The notes under the pieces were generated by a model. It was not told the origin of the DNA, did not search any database, and saw nothing but the letters and a program-made list of their open reading frames with translations. Below are positions 8,186-18,319 of a DNA stretch of 64,000 nt, one piece after another. Source of the stretch: Halobacteriales archaeon QS_4_70_19 (GTDB lineage Archaea > Halobacteriota > Halobacteria > Halobacteriales > Haloarculaceae). The position numbers were made by a program, and so were the translations under genes. Each line of letters begins with the position of its first letter. Positions within the stretch are counted from its first letter, which is position 1. Location of the stretch: contig PXRM01000021.1 in the NCBI GenBank assembly GCA_003020985.1, positions 1 through 64,000 on the forward strand, given 5' to 3'.

Positions 8186-9996
8186 ATGAGTCAGCCCCAT
8201 GTGACACGTCTCTTCGGCGGTCCCGGGAGCGGGAAGACCACCGCTCTGCTCGATCAGGTGGACGAGATGCTGGACGAGGGCGTCGACGTCCGCGACATCC
8301 TCGTCGTCTCCTACACCCGGGCCGCCGCCCAGGAGGTCCGCGAACGCCTCGCCGAGCGGCTCGACCGGTCGCCCCGCTCCCTGAAGGGGAACGTCTGCAC
8401 GATGCACGCGAAGGCCTACGAACTGCTCAACCCAAGGAGGCGTTCTGCGAGGATTACGGCCTGGAGTTCGAGGACGAGAACGACAGCGCCCGGCGCCGCT
8501 CGGCCCGCTCGACCACCATCGGCAACAAGATCATCGCGACGAGCCAGTGGCTCCAGCGGACCCGCCGGGACGTGGCCGACTGGTACGACGTCCCGTTCCA
8601 GTGGGACGAGGGGGAGGTCCGGCTCCCGCCGGAGATCGACGAGCGTGCCCAGACCGGTAACAAGTACACCCCCACCTGGTCCTCCGACGACGACCGCATC
8701 GACGTCCCGGAGGCCATCCGAGCGTGGCGCTCGTACAAGGGGGAGGAGGGGGTCGTCGGCTTCGCCGACATGCTCGAACGGGTCCAGCAGCGCTCGCTCG
8801 TCCCGAACGTCGACCACCTCGTCATCGACGAGTTCCAGGACATCACCACCCTCCAGTACGCCGTCTACGAGGAGTGGCGGCCCCACATGGAGACGGTCCT
8901 CATCGCCGGCGACGACGACCAGGTCGTCTACGCCTGGCAGGGCGCCGACCCGAACCTCCTGCTCGACGAGCAGGTCGACACCGACGAGGTGCTCCCCAAC
9001 TCCTACCGGCTCCCGTCCCGCATCCTCAACGTCGTCGACCGGCAGATCCGCCACATCGAGAAGCGCCAGGAGAAGGACCTCAAGCCCCGGAAGCAGGGCG
9101 GCGCCTTCGAGGCCGTCCGCAACCCCTCCATCGTCGAACTGTCGCGGAACGTCCGCAACACCGTCGAGGAGGACGAGGACGGGACCGCGATGATCCTCTT
9201 CCGGGCGCGCTACCAGATGTTCCAGTTCGTCGACGAGTTCATCAAGCAGGGGATGCCGTTCGTCTCGCTGACGGACACGCGGCTGTGGACGGACCGCCTG
9301 CAGGGGTACGTCTCCGCCGTCGAGAAGCTCGACGACGAGGAGCACATCACCGGGCTGGAGGCGCGCCGGCTGGCGGAGATGCTGGCCGACTCCGCGTTCG
9401 GCACCGGCGGCCGCGACGACATGTTCGACGCCATCGACGACCTCAAGGAGCAGAACGGGGTCGAGGACCTCGCCGAGATGGCGGTCGCGCCCGCGTTCAT
9501 CGAGGAGCACGCCCCGTTCGCCCCCGGCCCGGGCAGCGCCGGCGACATGCTGACCCGCGTCTCCAACTTCCAGGAGCGCTCCGTCGACGCCTACTTCAAG
9601 GGCCAGTACCGCGGGATGGACCCCGACCGCGTCCGCGTGGGCACCATCCACTCCGCGAAGGGTCGCGAGGCCGACCACGTCTTCGTCGGTACCGACCTCA
9701 CGGAGAAGGTCGTCGAGCAGATGTCCGCCTCCGTCGACCCGGACGACCGCCCGCCGGGCGTGGAGTTCACCAAGCGCAGCGACCCCGTCCCGGTCCTGAC
9801 GGACAACGAGCGCCGCGTCTTCTACGTCGGCATGTCCCGGGCCCGCGAGCGGCTGGTCATCATGGAGAACCTCATCAGCGGCGCCCCCACGCTCCCGCTG
9901 GACGTGCTACTGGAGAACGAACCGACGGACATGTCGCTGGGCGAACTCGTCGAGCAGGCACAGGAACCGCTGGCAGAGCCGGCCGAGGCGGAGTAG
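8186..9996 (+). pseudogene. UvrD/Rep-type helicase, interrupted by a -1 frameshift
   Basis: ATG at 8186 opens a frame with Walker A GGPGSGKTT and SYTRAAAQEVRERL, which runs off at the C run 8431-8433. The continuation (PKEAFCEDYG, then VIDEFQDITTLQ motif II, GDDDQVVYAWQGADP motif III, TIHSAKGREADHVFV motif V, RRVFYVGMSRARERL motif VI) is one base out of frame up to 9996. Restoring one base gives an SF1A helicase of about 603 aa. It should unwind DNA in repair. Either a real one-base deletion has split it or the assembly has lost a C; both halves keep normal codon use, favouring a recent event or error. Confidence 0.85.
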
Positions 9997-10160
9997 CTCG
10001 CCCGCCGACCCCTGTGAGAGAGCGCAGCGTGGGCGCGCAAACGGGGAGAATTCGGCGGAAATGCCACTCCAGATATGTTAATACGCCCACTAGTAGTCTT
10101 GATTCCGAAATAAAGTGAAAATGTTCGATGTATCGGAGAAGTACGCCGGCACTCGGCGAC

Positions 10161-10541
10161 CTACCGGGGCCGGTCGTCCTCGGCATCCGGAATCAGCACC
10201 TCGTCGTCGCCGCTGTCGGCAGTAACCGCCTCGTCCGGTTCGTCGGCCCCGGGTTCCGGTCGAGCGGTCGTCCCGTCACCGGCCGCCGCATCCGCGCCGG
10301 ACGAGGACTCGTCCGGCTCCTTGACCGCGCTTCCGAGCACCTTCCCGGCGACCTCGCCCGGCACGTCCATGGGGGTGGTGACGTACTCCTGGATGCCGAC
10401 CATGAGGACGGCGAGACCGAGGAAGAGGAGCCCCTGGGTCGTCTTCCCGTCGAGCAGGAACTCAGCGCCGAGGTACGCGACCGGGAGGGCGAACGCCAGC
10501 GTGAGCGCGAGACCGAGGGTGCCGAGGATGCTCCGGGCCAT
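10161..10541 (-). CDS. Small membrane protein with acidic tail (DUF7533-like)
   Basis: 126 aa, ATG at 10541. Two hydrophobic helices (about 5-28 and 35-52) are followed by a conserved-looking EYVTTPMDVP and then a Pro/Glu/Asp-rich cytoplasmic tail. The helix pair plus (E)EYxTTPxD motif resembles a short haloarchaeal family I associate with DUF7533; this is from memory. It follows tmk by 63 bp on the same strand and could be co-transcribed. Function unknown. Confidence 0.7.
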   Translation of the reverse strand: MARSILGTLGLALTLAFALPVAYLGAEFLLDGKTTQGLLFLGLAVLMVGIQEYVTTPMDVPGEVAGKVLGSAVKEPDESSSGADAAAGDGTTARPEPGADEPDEAVTADSGDDEVLIPDAEDDRPR

Positions 10542-10604
10542 GCGAGCGGGTGGGAGGGCGGCGCGTTTCGGGTTGTCGGTTGTGGGTTGCGAGCCGGTGG
10601 CGGG

Positions 10605-11204
10605 CTACTCGCTCCGGTCGGCCAGGATGCGGTCGATGGCGTCCTCCGCGGCCGCCACGACGTCCTCGGGCGGGCGGCTGGCGTCGATGCGGACGAACCG
10701 CTCGGGTTCGGCCTCGACGAGCCGCTCGTAGTTGGCCTGGACGGCGGCGAGGTGGCCGGCGGTCTCGAACTTGTCGGAGGCGCCGGCGCGCTCGGCGCCG
10801 CTGCGCGGGTCCACGTCGAGATACAGCGTCGCGTCGGGCGGCCGGGTGAACGCCTCGTGGATGCCCCGGACGTACTCCAGGGGCCGGTCGAGTTCACCCT
10901 CCAGGGCGGCGCCCTGATAGGCGTAGCGCGAGTCGACGTAGCGGTCGGAGACGACCACGCGGCCCTCATCCAGGGCCGGGCGGACGACGTCCGCGAGGTG
11001 GGCGGCGTGGTCGGCGGTGTAGAGGAACAGTTCGGCGAGCGGGTCGGCGTCGTCGTCGCCGAGCGACCGGCGGACGGCCTCCCCGTACCAGGAGTCGGTC
11101 GGCTCGCGGGTGAACACGGCGTCCGCGAGAGCGTCGTGGTCCCGGAGCGCCTCGTGGACCGTCGACTTCCCGGCGCCGTCGATTCCCTCCAGCGTGACGA
11201 GCAT
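10605..11204 (-). CDS. tmk: Thymidylate kinase
   Basis: 199 aa, ATG at 11204. P-loop GIDGAGKST at residues 7-15, TREPT near 35, and the DRY motif with the lid-like region [13 protein letters not shown] near 95-107. It phosphorylates dTMP to dTDP in the cytoplasm. Length is normal for the family. The upstream intergenic DNA to the plus-strand gene at 11315 is 110 bp. Confidence 0.95.
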   Translation of the reverse strand: MLVTLEGIDGAGKSTVHEALRDHDALADAVFTREPTDSWYGEAVRRSLGDDDADPLAELFLYTADHAAHLADVVRPALDEGRVVVSDRYVDSRYAYQGAALEGELDRPLEYVRGIHEAFTRPPDATLYLDVDPRSGAERAGASDKFETAGHLAAVQANYERLVEAEPERFVRIDASRPPEDVVAAAEDAIDRILADRSE

Positions 11205-11314
11205 ACCGACCGTCGGAGACGGGTGGGCGAAAAGCCACCGCTCCGGCAGGCAGAATAACTCTCCGGGCATACTCGCCGGAAGCGCCTTGGGGTGCGGCGT
11301 CGACTCCGGGGTGG

Positions 11315-11887
11315 ATGGCGCCGCCGCCGGACTGGGGGGGTGCCGGATGGCTCCGGACTGCCCGCGGAACACAGGTCTCCGAGGTGCTCGCGACGGGGGA
11401 CGAGCCGCTGGACGCGGCCGACCTGGCTCGCGTCCGGGACACACTCCGCAGCGGTGTCGCCGGTGCAGCGCTCGCCGCCGCCGCACTGGCGGTCCTGCTG
11501 TTCGCGGGCGTGGTGCTCGCCCGGCGGCTCGCACTCACCGTCGGCGTCGGCTGCACCCTCGCCTTCCTCACCGGGTACGCCGCCCAGATCCGGGCGATCA
11601 CCCGTTGCTACCGGAGGCTCCCGTGCGGGGTGCCGCCGATGGCGGTCGCGGCGGCCAGCCTGCCGGCCGGGGTTTCCCTCGGCGTCCTGTCGGCACTCGC
11701 GGTCGCCGCTCCCTACGGCGTCACGCTGACGCTGCTCCTCCTCGGCGTCGGGGTCGGCGCCACCGCACTCATCACGGGCGTGGCGCTGGGGGAGGTCTGC
11801 CGGCGGGCGGCCGTCCGGCAGGACGGGCCGGGACCGACGGTCGGTCGACGCCGACCGACTGATCGGGGGCCGCTCGCCCCCGACTGA
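11315..11887 (+). CDS. Predicted membrane protein, about four helices
   Basis: 190 aa from ATG at 11315. After a soluble N-terminus ([15 protein letters not shown]) there are four hydrophobic stretches (about 45-68, 70-90, 108-130, 133-158) and a basic/Pro-rich tail. No recognisable domain. Codon use is normal. It is divergent from tmk and 52 bp before the TIGR00341 gene, so it may be linked to that gene. Function unknown. Confidence 0.65.
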   Translation: MAPPPDWGGAGWLRTARGTQVSEVLATGDEPLDAADLARVRDTLRSGVAGAALAAAALAVLLFAGVVLARRLALTVGVGCTLAFLTGYAAQIRAITRCYRRLPCGVPPMAVAAASLPAGVSLGVLSALAVAAPYGVTLTLLLLGVGVGATALITGVALGEVCRRAAVRQDGPGPTVGRRRPTDRGPLAPD

Positions 11888-11939
11888 CCTTGCGCTCGCC
11901 TGACGAACGCTTACTTCCGTCTCCCCGGTATCCGTCCCA

Positions 11940-13211
11940 ATGCGGCTCCTCCAGGTTCTCGTCGACGACGACCAGCTCGAGCCGGTCACGGAACTGCTCG
12001 ACGCGGAGGGTGTCGACTACCTCCGCCAGCGGGTGTGGACCGGCGGCGACGGGCAGTGGCTCGTCGAGTTCCCCCTCCCGAGCGACGCCATCGGCTACAT
12101 GCGGACGGAGCTGGAGGACCTGGGGATCGACACGCAGCGTTACATCACCATCACGGGGCTCGAGAGCGCGTCGACGCCCAGCACGGAGACCCTCCAGGAT
12201 CGGTTCGCGGACGACTTCGACCCGCTGACGTCACCGGAGCTCCGCTCGAAGGCGCGCGACATGAGTCCCGACACGCGGTCGTTCCTGGCGATGATCCTTC
12301 TCAGCTCGGTCATCGCCGTCGCGGGGCTGCTCATCAACTCGCCGGAGGTGGTGGTGGGGTCGATGGTCATCGCGCCGATCGTCGGTCCGGTGATGACCGC
12401 GACGGTCGGTGCCGTGACCGGCGACCGGGAGATGCTCCTGCACAGCGTCTGGATCCAGGCCGCCGGGCTGGCCGTCGCCCTCGTCGGCGCGGCCGCCTTC
12501 GCCTGGCTGCTCCAGGTAACGGGCTTCTATCCACGGACGCTGAGCGTCACGTCCATCGACCTCATCGCGGCGCGGGCCACACCGAATCTGATCATCGTCG
12601 CCATCGGGCTAGCGGCCGGCGCCGCCGGCGCGTTCGGGCTGGTGACGAAGGGGCCGACCTCGCTCATCGGCGTGATGATCGCCGCGGCGCTCATCCCGGC
12701 GGCGGCCACCGCCGGCATCGCCGCCGTGTGGGGCAACTACCGGCTCGCGGTGGGCGCGCTGCTGTTGCTTCTGCTCTCGATCGTCGCCATCAACATCGGC
12801 GCGTACGTCGTCCTGCAGCGGTTCTACCGGTCGGGACCGGGACGACTGCTGCCCGAAAAGCCCGGGCTCAACCGGATCGCCGTCGCCGCGACCGTCGTCG
12901 CGGTCGTCCTGCTGGTCGCGGTCGTCGGCGGGACCACCTACCAGCAGGTCACGTTCGAACGGACGGTCAACACCGAGGTCGAGGACACGCTCGACGAGCC
13001 CCGGTACCAGGACCTGGGCCTCGTCTCCGTCCAGATGGAGTACGGCGAGGGATCGTACGGGAGCCCGCAGACGGTGACGGCCGTCGTGTCACGGAGCACC
13101 GACGGGACCGACCCGCCGCCGCTGGCCGACGAACTCGACCGCCGGATCACGGCAGCCACCGACGAACCCGTCGACGTCCGGGTCCAGTTCGTGGAGTACC
13201 AGCGCGGGTAA
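11940..13211 (+). CDS. TIGR00341/DUF389 family membrane protein
   Basis: 423 aa, ATG at 11940. A soluble ACT-like N-terminal part (1-75) precedes a long membrane domain containing SPEVVVGSMVIAPIVGPVM, the hallmark of the DUF389 core, then about seven helices and a C-terminal periplasmic/soluble part (330-423). CGCTTACTTCC at 11907-11917 lies about 25-30 bp upstream and looks like a TATA region. Substrate is not known for this widespread family. Confidence 0.92.
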   Translation: MRLLQVLVDDDQLEPVTELLDAEGVDYLRQRVWTGGDGQWLVEFPLPSDAIGYMRTELEDLGIDTQRYITITGLESASTPSTETLQDRFADDFDPLTSPELRSKARDMSPDTRSFLAMILLSSVIAVAGLLINSPEVVVGSMVIAPIVGPVMTATVGAVTGDREMLLHSVWIQAAGLAVALVGAAAFAWLLQVTGFYPRTLSVTSIDLIAARATPNLIIVAIGLAAGAAGAFGLVTKGPTSLIGVMIAAALIPAAATAGIAAVWGNYRLAVGALLLLLLSIVAINIGAYVVLQRFYRSGPGRLLPEKPGLNRIAVAATVVAVVLLVAVVGGTTYQQVTFERTVNTEVEDTLDEPRYQDLGLVSVQMEYGEGSYGSPQTVTAVVSRSTDGTDPPPLADELDRRITAATDEPVDVRVQFVEYQRG

Positions 13212-13325
13212 CGATCGCCACCCCGGCCACCGGCGGTCCCTGCCTGTAAATACAGGCAGTCGATGGCGACGGGGATGGGTGCCGCTTCGCGGGGCTTTAC
13301 GTCGCAGCCGGTCGAGCAACCGGGT

Positions 13326-14303
13326 ATGGATGTGCTTGTCACCGGCGGCACGGGCTTCGTCGGCCGGAACCTGACCCAGGAGCTCGCCAAGCGCGGACAC
13401 GACGTGACCGCGCTCGCCCGGACGCCAGACGAGGACGCCCTCCACCCGGACGTAGAGACGGCCGTGGGGGACGTGACGGCCTACGACTCCATCGAGCCCG
13501 CGTTCGAGGGCCAGGACGTGGTCGTCAACCTGGTGGCGCTGTCGCCGCTGTTCAAGCCGAAGGGGGGCGACGAGAAGCACCTAGAGATCCACCTCGGGGG
13601 GACCGAGAACTGCCTGCAGGCTGCCGAGGCACACGGCGTCGAGAAGTTCGTCCAGATGAGCGCGCTCGGCGCCGACCCGCAGGGCGACACCCACTACATC
13701 CGGGCGAAGGGCCGTGCGGAGCAGGCCACCCGCGACGCCGGCGTGGACTGGACCGTCTTCCGCCCCTCCGTCGTCTTCGGTGACGGGGGCGAGTTCGTCC
13801 CGTTCACGAAGCTGCTGGCGCCGCCGTACTTCACGCCGCTACCCGGCGGTGGGAAGACTCGCTTCCAGCCGATCTGGATCGGCGACCTCGTGTCGATGCT
13901 GGCGCTGGCCGTCGAGGGGGAGACACCCGACGAGGACGGAGACAGGGGACCGACACCCGCTATCCGCCGGATCGACGAGGCCGAGGCCGACCGCGTGGAC
14001 CCACACGTCGGCGCGACCTACGAGATCGGCGGCCCCGAGGTCCTCACGCTCGCGGAGGTCGCCCGGCTGGCCCACGCCGCCGACAACAAGCCCATCAGCG
14101 TCGTCGACATCCCGATGGGGCTTGCGGGCATCGGCCTGAAGGCGCTGGGGGCACTCCCCGGCGCGCCGATGGGTGCCGACCAGTACCGCTCGCTCAAGTT
14201 CGACAACACCACCGGCGACAACGACATCGGGACGTTCGAGTACGACGAGTCGAAGCTCCTGACGCTGGCGGAGTACCTCGACGTCGACCCGGAGCAGGCC
14301 TGA
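13326..14303 (+). CDS. Atypical SDR / NDUFA9-like NAD(P)-binding protein
   Basis: 325 aa, ATG at 13326. N-terminal nucleotide motif TGGTGFVG (6-13), then the family strands VVVNLVALSPLF and VEKFVQMSALGAD, YIRAKGRAE (the Tyr/Lys pair displaced as in NmrA/NDUFA9 types) and FRPSVVFGDGGEF. This subgroup accompanies complex I in mitochondria and is often annotated as NDUFA9-like or NADH-binding in haloarchaea. Actual substrate unknown. Stands alone between unrelated genes. Confidence 0.88.
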   Translation: MDVLVTGGTGFVGRNLTQELAKRGHDVTALARTPDEDALHPDVETAVGDVTAYDSIEPAFEGQDVVVNLVALSPLFKPKGGDEKHLEIHLGGTENCLQAAEAHGVEKFVQMSALGADPQGDTHYIRAKGRAEQATRDAGVDWTVFRPSVVFGDGGEFVPFTKLLAPPYFTPLPGGGKTRFQPIWIGDLVSMLALAVEGETPDEDGDRGPTPAIRRIDEAEADRVDPHVGATYEIGGPEVLTLAEVARLAHAADNKPISVVDIPMGLAGIGLKALGALPGAPMGADQYRSLKFDNTTGDNDIGTFEYDESKLLTLAEYLDVDPEQA

Positions 14304-14399
14304 GCCAGGCCGGCAGCCGGGGGCAGATAACCAAAACTATTTAGCGTCTATATTCCCCAACTGACACAACTCCGGCCGACAGTGGGAGCCGGGACCGCC

Positions 14400-15026
14400 A
14401 TGGACGATGACGAGTTGCCGCGCGCAGGGGCCGCAGACCAGCCAGCGCCAGCGCTGTCGGGGCTGACAGACGCCTCGCCGGTACTCGTGCTGGCCGAGGC
14501 CGGGATCGACGCCGAGGGCACCGTCTGCCGGTCACTCCTCAGCCCGGAGCCCCACGAGACCCAGCAGGTGGTGACGCTCTCGCTCACGGAGGGGGTCGAC
14601 GGCTGTCTCGAACGGCTGGGCGAGACGGAGGGGCTGAAACGCATCCACGTCATCACGTCCCGACAGGGCGCGTCGGCGACCGCCGTCACGACGAGCGGCT
14701 CCACGAACCTCGTCACGGAGCGGGTCCCCGACCCCTCCGACCTCCCCCGCCTCGGCATGGCCGTCAGCAAGGCCGTCACGGCCACCGACATCGGACGGGT
14801 CCGTGTCTGCATCGACTCCCTGACGGCGTTGCTGCAGTACGTCGACCGGGGACGGGTCTACCGGTTCGTACAGGTGCTCCAGGACCGGCTCGACACCTCG
14901 AACACGGTCGCCCACTACCACCTGAACCCCGCGGCCCACGACCAGCAGACCGTCGAAACGCTCCGCCAACTGTTCGGGGCCGCCGTCGAACTCTCACCGG
15001 AGGGTGATGTCGAGCGTGTCGAGTGA
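14400..15026 (+). CDS. DUF7504-type RecA-like protein without recognisable P-loop
   Basis: 208 aa, ATG at 14400 behind a TATA-like CTATTTAG at 14336-14343. The secondary pattern is RecA/KaiC-like: strand VLVLAEAG where a P-loop would be (but no GxxxxGKT), VRVCIDSLTALLQYVD (Walker B-like strand and Asp) and VAHYHLNP. The same outline recurs in the DUF7504-like gene at 43920. It starts an apparent operon with the DUF5305 gene (36 bp gap) and the signal peptidase. Likely regulatory or scaffold role; inference. Confidence 0.75.
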   Translation: MDDDELPRAGAADQPAPALSGLTDASPVLVLAEAGIDAEGTVCRSLLSPEPHETQQVVTLSLTEGVDGCLERLGETEGLKRIHVITSRQGASATAVTTSGSTNLVTERVPDPSDLPRLGMAVSKAVTATDIGRVRVCIDSLTALLQYVDRGRVYRFVQVLQDRLDTSNTVAHYHLNPAAHDQQTVETLRQLFGAAVELSPEGDVERVE

Positions 15027-15062
15027 GCGGACGCGGGTCGGCAGTGACTCGCGAGGGGATGG

Positions 15063-16091
15063 GTGATGGCACTCGACATCAGGGCGAAGTCGCTCGCCGC
15101 CCGGTACGGCCCTGTCATCGTGGCGGTACTGGTCATCGTGGGAACGCTAGCGGTGGTCGGTGCCGGGCTGATCTACGCGAACCCGCCGACGGAGACGGTG
15201 ACCGAACGGACCGACGAACAGCGCTTCGCCACCGGCGTCGACACGGTCGCCGTCGTGACCGGGGAGTCACGGCTCTACGACCGGGGCGAGCGCCTCCGGA
15301 ACCGGCCCGTCTACTTCATCAACGCGACGCCACGGCTGACGTTCGTCACGAACACGACGGTCCCGGAAGACGAGTCGGTCACCGTCACCCAGCGGCTGGT
15401 CCTCGAGCAGTCGGCCGAACGAGGGGACGAGCCCTTCTGGGAGTCGACCCGGGTCCTCTCGGCGACCGACCAGCGCGTCACCGACGGCCGGCTCACCACC
15501 GAGACGACGGTCGACATGGCCGCGGTCGCCGAGCGGGCGGCCGAGACCCGGTCGGCCATCGGCGGCGTCGGGACGCTCACCACCCGGGTCAGACTCCGGG
15601 TGACCTACGAGACGGACGCGTACGACGGCGACCTGGCCACCACGGCGCCCGTGACCGTCACCGGGCGGGCCTACTGGCTGGACGGCTCGCTCGCGGCCAA
15701 CCGGACGGAAGCGACGACCGTCAGCCGGCAGGTCGAGGAGCCACCCCGGCTCGGCACCGCCCTCGGGATGGCCGGCCTCGGCCTCCTCGCGTACCTGCTC
15801 GCCGGCACCACGGGACTGGTCTACCTTCGGAACCCCGACCTGGACGCGATGGAGACGGAGCTGGCCCGCACCCGCTACGACGAGTGGATCTCCCGCGGCG
15901 AGATCCCCACGAAGGCGGAGAAGCAGTACATCCGCATCGACACCCTGGAGGACCTGGTCGACATCGCCATCGACTCCGGGAAGCGGGTCATCTACGACGA
16001 CTCGTACGACGCGTACGGGGTCGTCGACGCCGACATCGTCTACTACTACGCGAGCGACGAGAACGAGTTCGCCGACTGGCTCGGCGTCTGA
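15063..16091 (+). CDS. DUF5305 membrane protein
   Basis: 342 aa from GTG at 15063 (ATG at 15066 is next). Topology: short inside segment, TM helix about 18-40, a beta-rich external domain with many Thr/Val and NATPRLTF, second TM about 236-256, then a cytoplasmic domain with TKAEKQYIRIDTLEDLVDIA. This inside-out-inside plan is that of DUF5305, a family often beside archaeal signal peptidases. It lies 69 bp before the peptidase gene. Probably helps build or anchor the exported proteins; inference. Confidence 0.88.
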   Translation: MMALDIRAKSLAARYGPVIVAVLVIVGTLAVVGAGLIYANPPTETVTERTDEQRFATGVDTVAVVTGESRLYDRGERLRNRPVYFINATPRLTFVTNTTVPEDESVTVTQRLVLEQSAERGDEPFWESTRVLSATDQRVTDGRLTTETTVDMAAVAERAAETRSAIGGVGTLTTRVRLRVTYETDAYDGDLATTAPVTVTGRAYWLDGSLAANRTEATTVSRQVEEPPRLGTALGMAGLGLLAYLLAGTTGLVYLRNPDLDAMETELARTRYDEWISRGEIPTKAEKQYIRIDTLEDLVDIAIDSGKRVIYDDSYDAYGVVDADIVYYYASDENEFADWLGV

Positions 16092-16160
16092 ACGCCCCAT
16101 GACTGGCCCGACACCTACCGTCCGAACCACCCGCTCGCTGCCACCCGCCCTCCCCGGACG

Positions 16161-17288
16161 ATGACGACCCGGGAGTGGCTCGCCGACGCGGGCACGGTCC
16201 TGCTCGTGGTCCTGGCGCTGGCCCTCCTGTTCGGGCAGTTGCTGGGCCAGCCCGTCCTGCTGGGCTACGTCACGACGGGGAGTATGGAGCCGACGCTGTC
16301 GCCGGGCGACGGGTTCGCGGCGGTCCCGTCCACCGTGGCGGGCGAGCCGGAGCCGGGCGACGTGGTGGTCTTCCGGGCACAGGAGGTGCAGGGTGGCGGC
16401 CTCACCACGCATCGAGTCGTCGGCGAGACGCAGGAGGGGTACGTGACGAAGGGCGACGCCAACCCGTTCACCGACCAGGACGGCGGCGAGCCGCCGGTCG
16501 GCGAGGAGCGAATCGTCGCCCACGCCCTCCAGGTCGACGGGACCGTCGTCGCCATCCCCTTCCTCGGCGACGTGGTCGGGGGGCTCCAGGCGCTGGTGGC
16601 GGTCCCGTTCGGGCTCTTCGGCGTCGGCCAGTCCGGGACGGTGCTGGTCGTCGCCGGTATCGTCCTGTTCGTGCTCGCGGGCGCGCTCGACGAGGGACGA
16701 CCGGTCGACCGGTCGCGGACCCGCGCGAACGTGCTCCGGGCGTGGACGGTGGTCCTGTTCGTCGCCGTCGTGCTCACGGGCGCAGCCACCGCGGGGATGG
16801 TGCTCCCGGCCGGCACCCACCAGGTCGAGCTCGCCGTTGCCGAGGAACCGGGCGAGGACCCGCAGGTCGTCGCCCCCGGCGGGACGGCACAGCTCACCTA
16901 CCAGGTCCACAACGGCGGCGCGATTCCGGTACTGGTGGTGACCGACCCCATCGACGACGGTGTCGCGGTCGAACCGAACCGGGCGGTTCTGGGGCTCGAC
17001 CAGCGCGAGGCGGTCACCGCCCGGATGGACGCCCCCCGGCAGAAGGGGACCTACGCCCGGTCGGTCCGGGAGTCCCGCTACCTGCTGGTGCTCCCGCCGG
17101 GCGTCCTGGCCGCGCTCCATCGGGCCGACCCGCTGGTCGCGCTGCTGGCCGTCGACATCGTCGTGGCGGGCTTTGTCGTCGCGGGGGCGGTCGCGGTGTT
17201 CGGGACGGGCGACCTCCGCCTGCGACCGGGGACGGACGTGCCGCTCCGGGTGCGACTGCGCCGACGGTGGCGGCAGTTCCGGCGGTGA
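16161..17288 (+). CDS. Signal peptidase I, ER-type (Ser/His), extended
   Basis: 375 aa, ATG at 16161. N-terminal TM helix, then the catalytic Ser in TTGSMEPTL (S41) and His in LTTHRVVGE (H84), with KGDAN and PFLGDVV boxes. His in place of Lys marks the archaeal/ER/SipW subfamily S26B. Unlike minimal archaeal enzymes (about 200-300 aa) it continues with a second TM, a 90-residue beta-rich external domain and another TM pair. Placement among two exported proteins suggests it is their dedicated peptidase, as SipW is for TasA; inference. Confidence 0.92.
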   Translation: MTTREWLADAGTVLLVVLALALLFGQLLGQPVLLGYVTTGSMEPTLSPGDGFAAVPSTVAGEPEPGDVVVFRAQEVQGGGLTTHRVVGETQEGYVTKGDANPFTDQDGGEPPVGEERIVAHALQVDGTVVAIPFLGDVVGGLQALVAVPFGLFGVGQSGTVLVVAGIVLFVLAGALDEGRPVDRSRTRANVLRAWTVVLFVAVVLTGAATAGMVLPAGTHQVELAVAEEPGEDPQVVAPGGTAQLTYQVHNGGAIPVLVVTDPIDDGVAVEPNRAVLGLDQREAVTARMDAPRQKGTYARSVRESRYLLVLPPGVLAALHRADPLVALLAVDIVVAGFVVAGAVAVFGTGDLRLRPGTDVPLRVRLRRRWRQFRR

Positions 17289-17435
17289 CATCCCGACGAG
17301 GCGTGACTCCAATCTCTCCTGTCACAATCAACAGCCTTCGCCGATTGTTGCCGTCGGTGTACACGATGTCGACCCGGCCACCTCGCCGGTGTTCCTGGCA
17401 ACATCGCATCGGGCGACACCTACTCTTCGGACCGC

Positions 17436-18317
17436 TCAAAAATCGCAGCCGTCGAGACATAGCTTCTCGGTCGTCATGCTGCCGTCGCTGAGGTACAGCC
17501 GTATTTTGACGTCCTGGGAGCGCATATCGACGTTCGCCTTCCCGTTGCTGCTCCGTTGGAACTTCTCGAATGTCCAGGTGATCGTGTCGTTAACGGAGAG
17601 TGTGACGTTCGGGTCCAGGTCACGGCGTGTATCGCTATCCGGGTTACTGCTATCTATCGAGATGTGGTCACTAACCAGCTCGGTACCGCTTGCATCGAAC
17701 AGGCTTCCCCCTCCCGAGACGTAGTCGGCATCGGTTGTTGTCTCCTTGATTCCGATTCCGACGAAGGTGACATCCTCACAGCCTGTGTTTTCGAGATCGA
17801 ACTCGTATTTACCGCTGGCTCCCGCAGTTCCTGCGGAACCATTGAATCGGACTTGGCCCGAGGCAGGGATCTGCCAGTCTCTGGTGAACGAAATCGAACC
17901 GATGGTTGTAGTACCGTCGTCGAGTGTCGCATCAGTCGAGACGGCTGCCGAGCCGGCGTCATTACACTCCCCGGTGAATCTGATGTTGGTCTCTTTTGAT
18001 TCGTCGACCGCCAGCGAGAACGTCGTCGGCGGAGTGACGTACGTACCGTCGGTCCCGATGTCGAACTTGACGCTCCTCTCGCTGTCGAGCGTGACTGACA
18101 TCGAGGAGTCCGCATTGTTCGTGAACGTCGGAATTTTGCTCGAATCCTCGTAGTTAGTGAAACCGAGTAGAGCGTTCGCGTCGTCCGCCGTCTCGATACT
18201 CACCCCCCGGTCCGCAGTCACGTTGGAGAAGCCCAGCGTCTCGGAGGTGGCGAGCAGGCCGCCGCCGGCCACCAGTCCGAGCGCCGCGCGGCGCGTGAGC
18301 TGCCGTCTGTCGGGCAT
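17436..18317 (-). CDS. Exported beta-rich protein A, SipW-dependent type
   Basis: 293 aa, ATG at 18317, 2 bp after the regulator stop. N-terminus RRQLTRRAALGLVAGGG is a Tat-like or class I signal; the mature start SNVTADRGVSIETADDANA is nearly the same as in protein B (19075). The rest is Ser/Thr/Asp-rich beta structure with KYEFDLENTGCEDVTFVG, as in camelysin/TasA-like or bundling-pilin folds, and a C-terminal Cys pair (CLDGC). No membrane anchor. Codon use is visibly less GC-rich than neighbouring genes. Likely a secreted fibre or surface subunit; inference. Confidence 0.8.
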   Translation of the reverse strand: MPDRRQLTRRAALGLVAGGGLLATSETLGFSNVTADRGVSIETADDANALLGFTNYEDSSKIPTFTNNADSSMSVTLDSERSVKFDIGTDGTYVTPPTTFSLAVDESKETNIRFTGECNDAGSAAVSTDATLDDGTTTIGSISFTRDWQIPASGQVRFNGSAGTAGASGKYEFDLENTGCEDVTFVGIGIKETTTDADYVSGGGSLFDASGTELVSDHISIDSSNPDSDTRRDLDPNVTLSVNDTITWTFEKFQRSSNGKANVDMRSQDVKIRLYLSDGSMTTEKLCLDGCDF

Positions 18318-18319
18318 GG

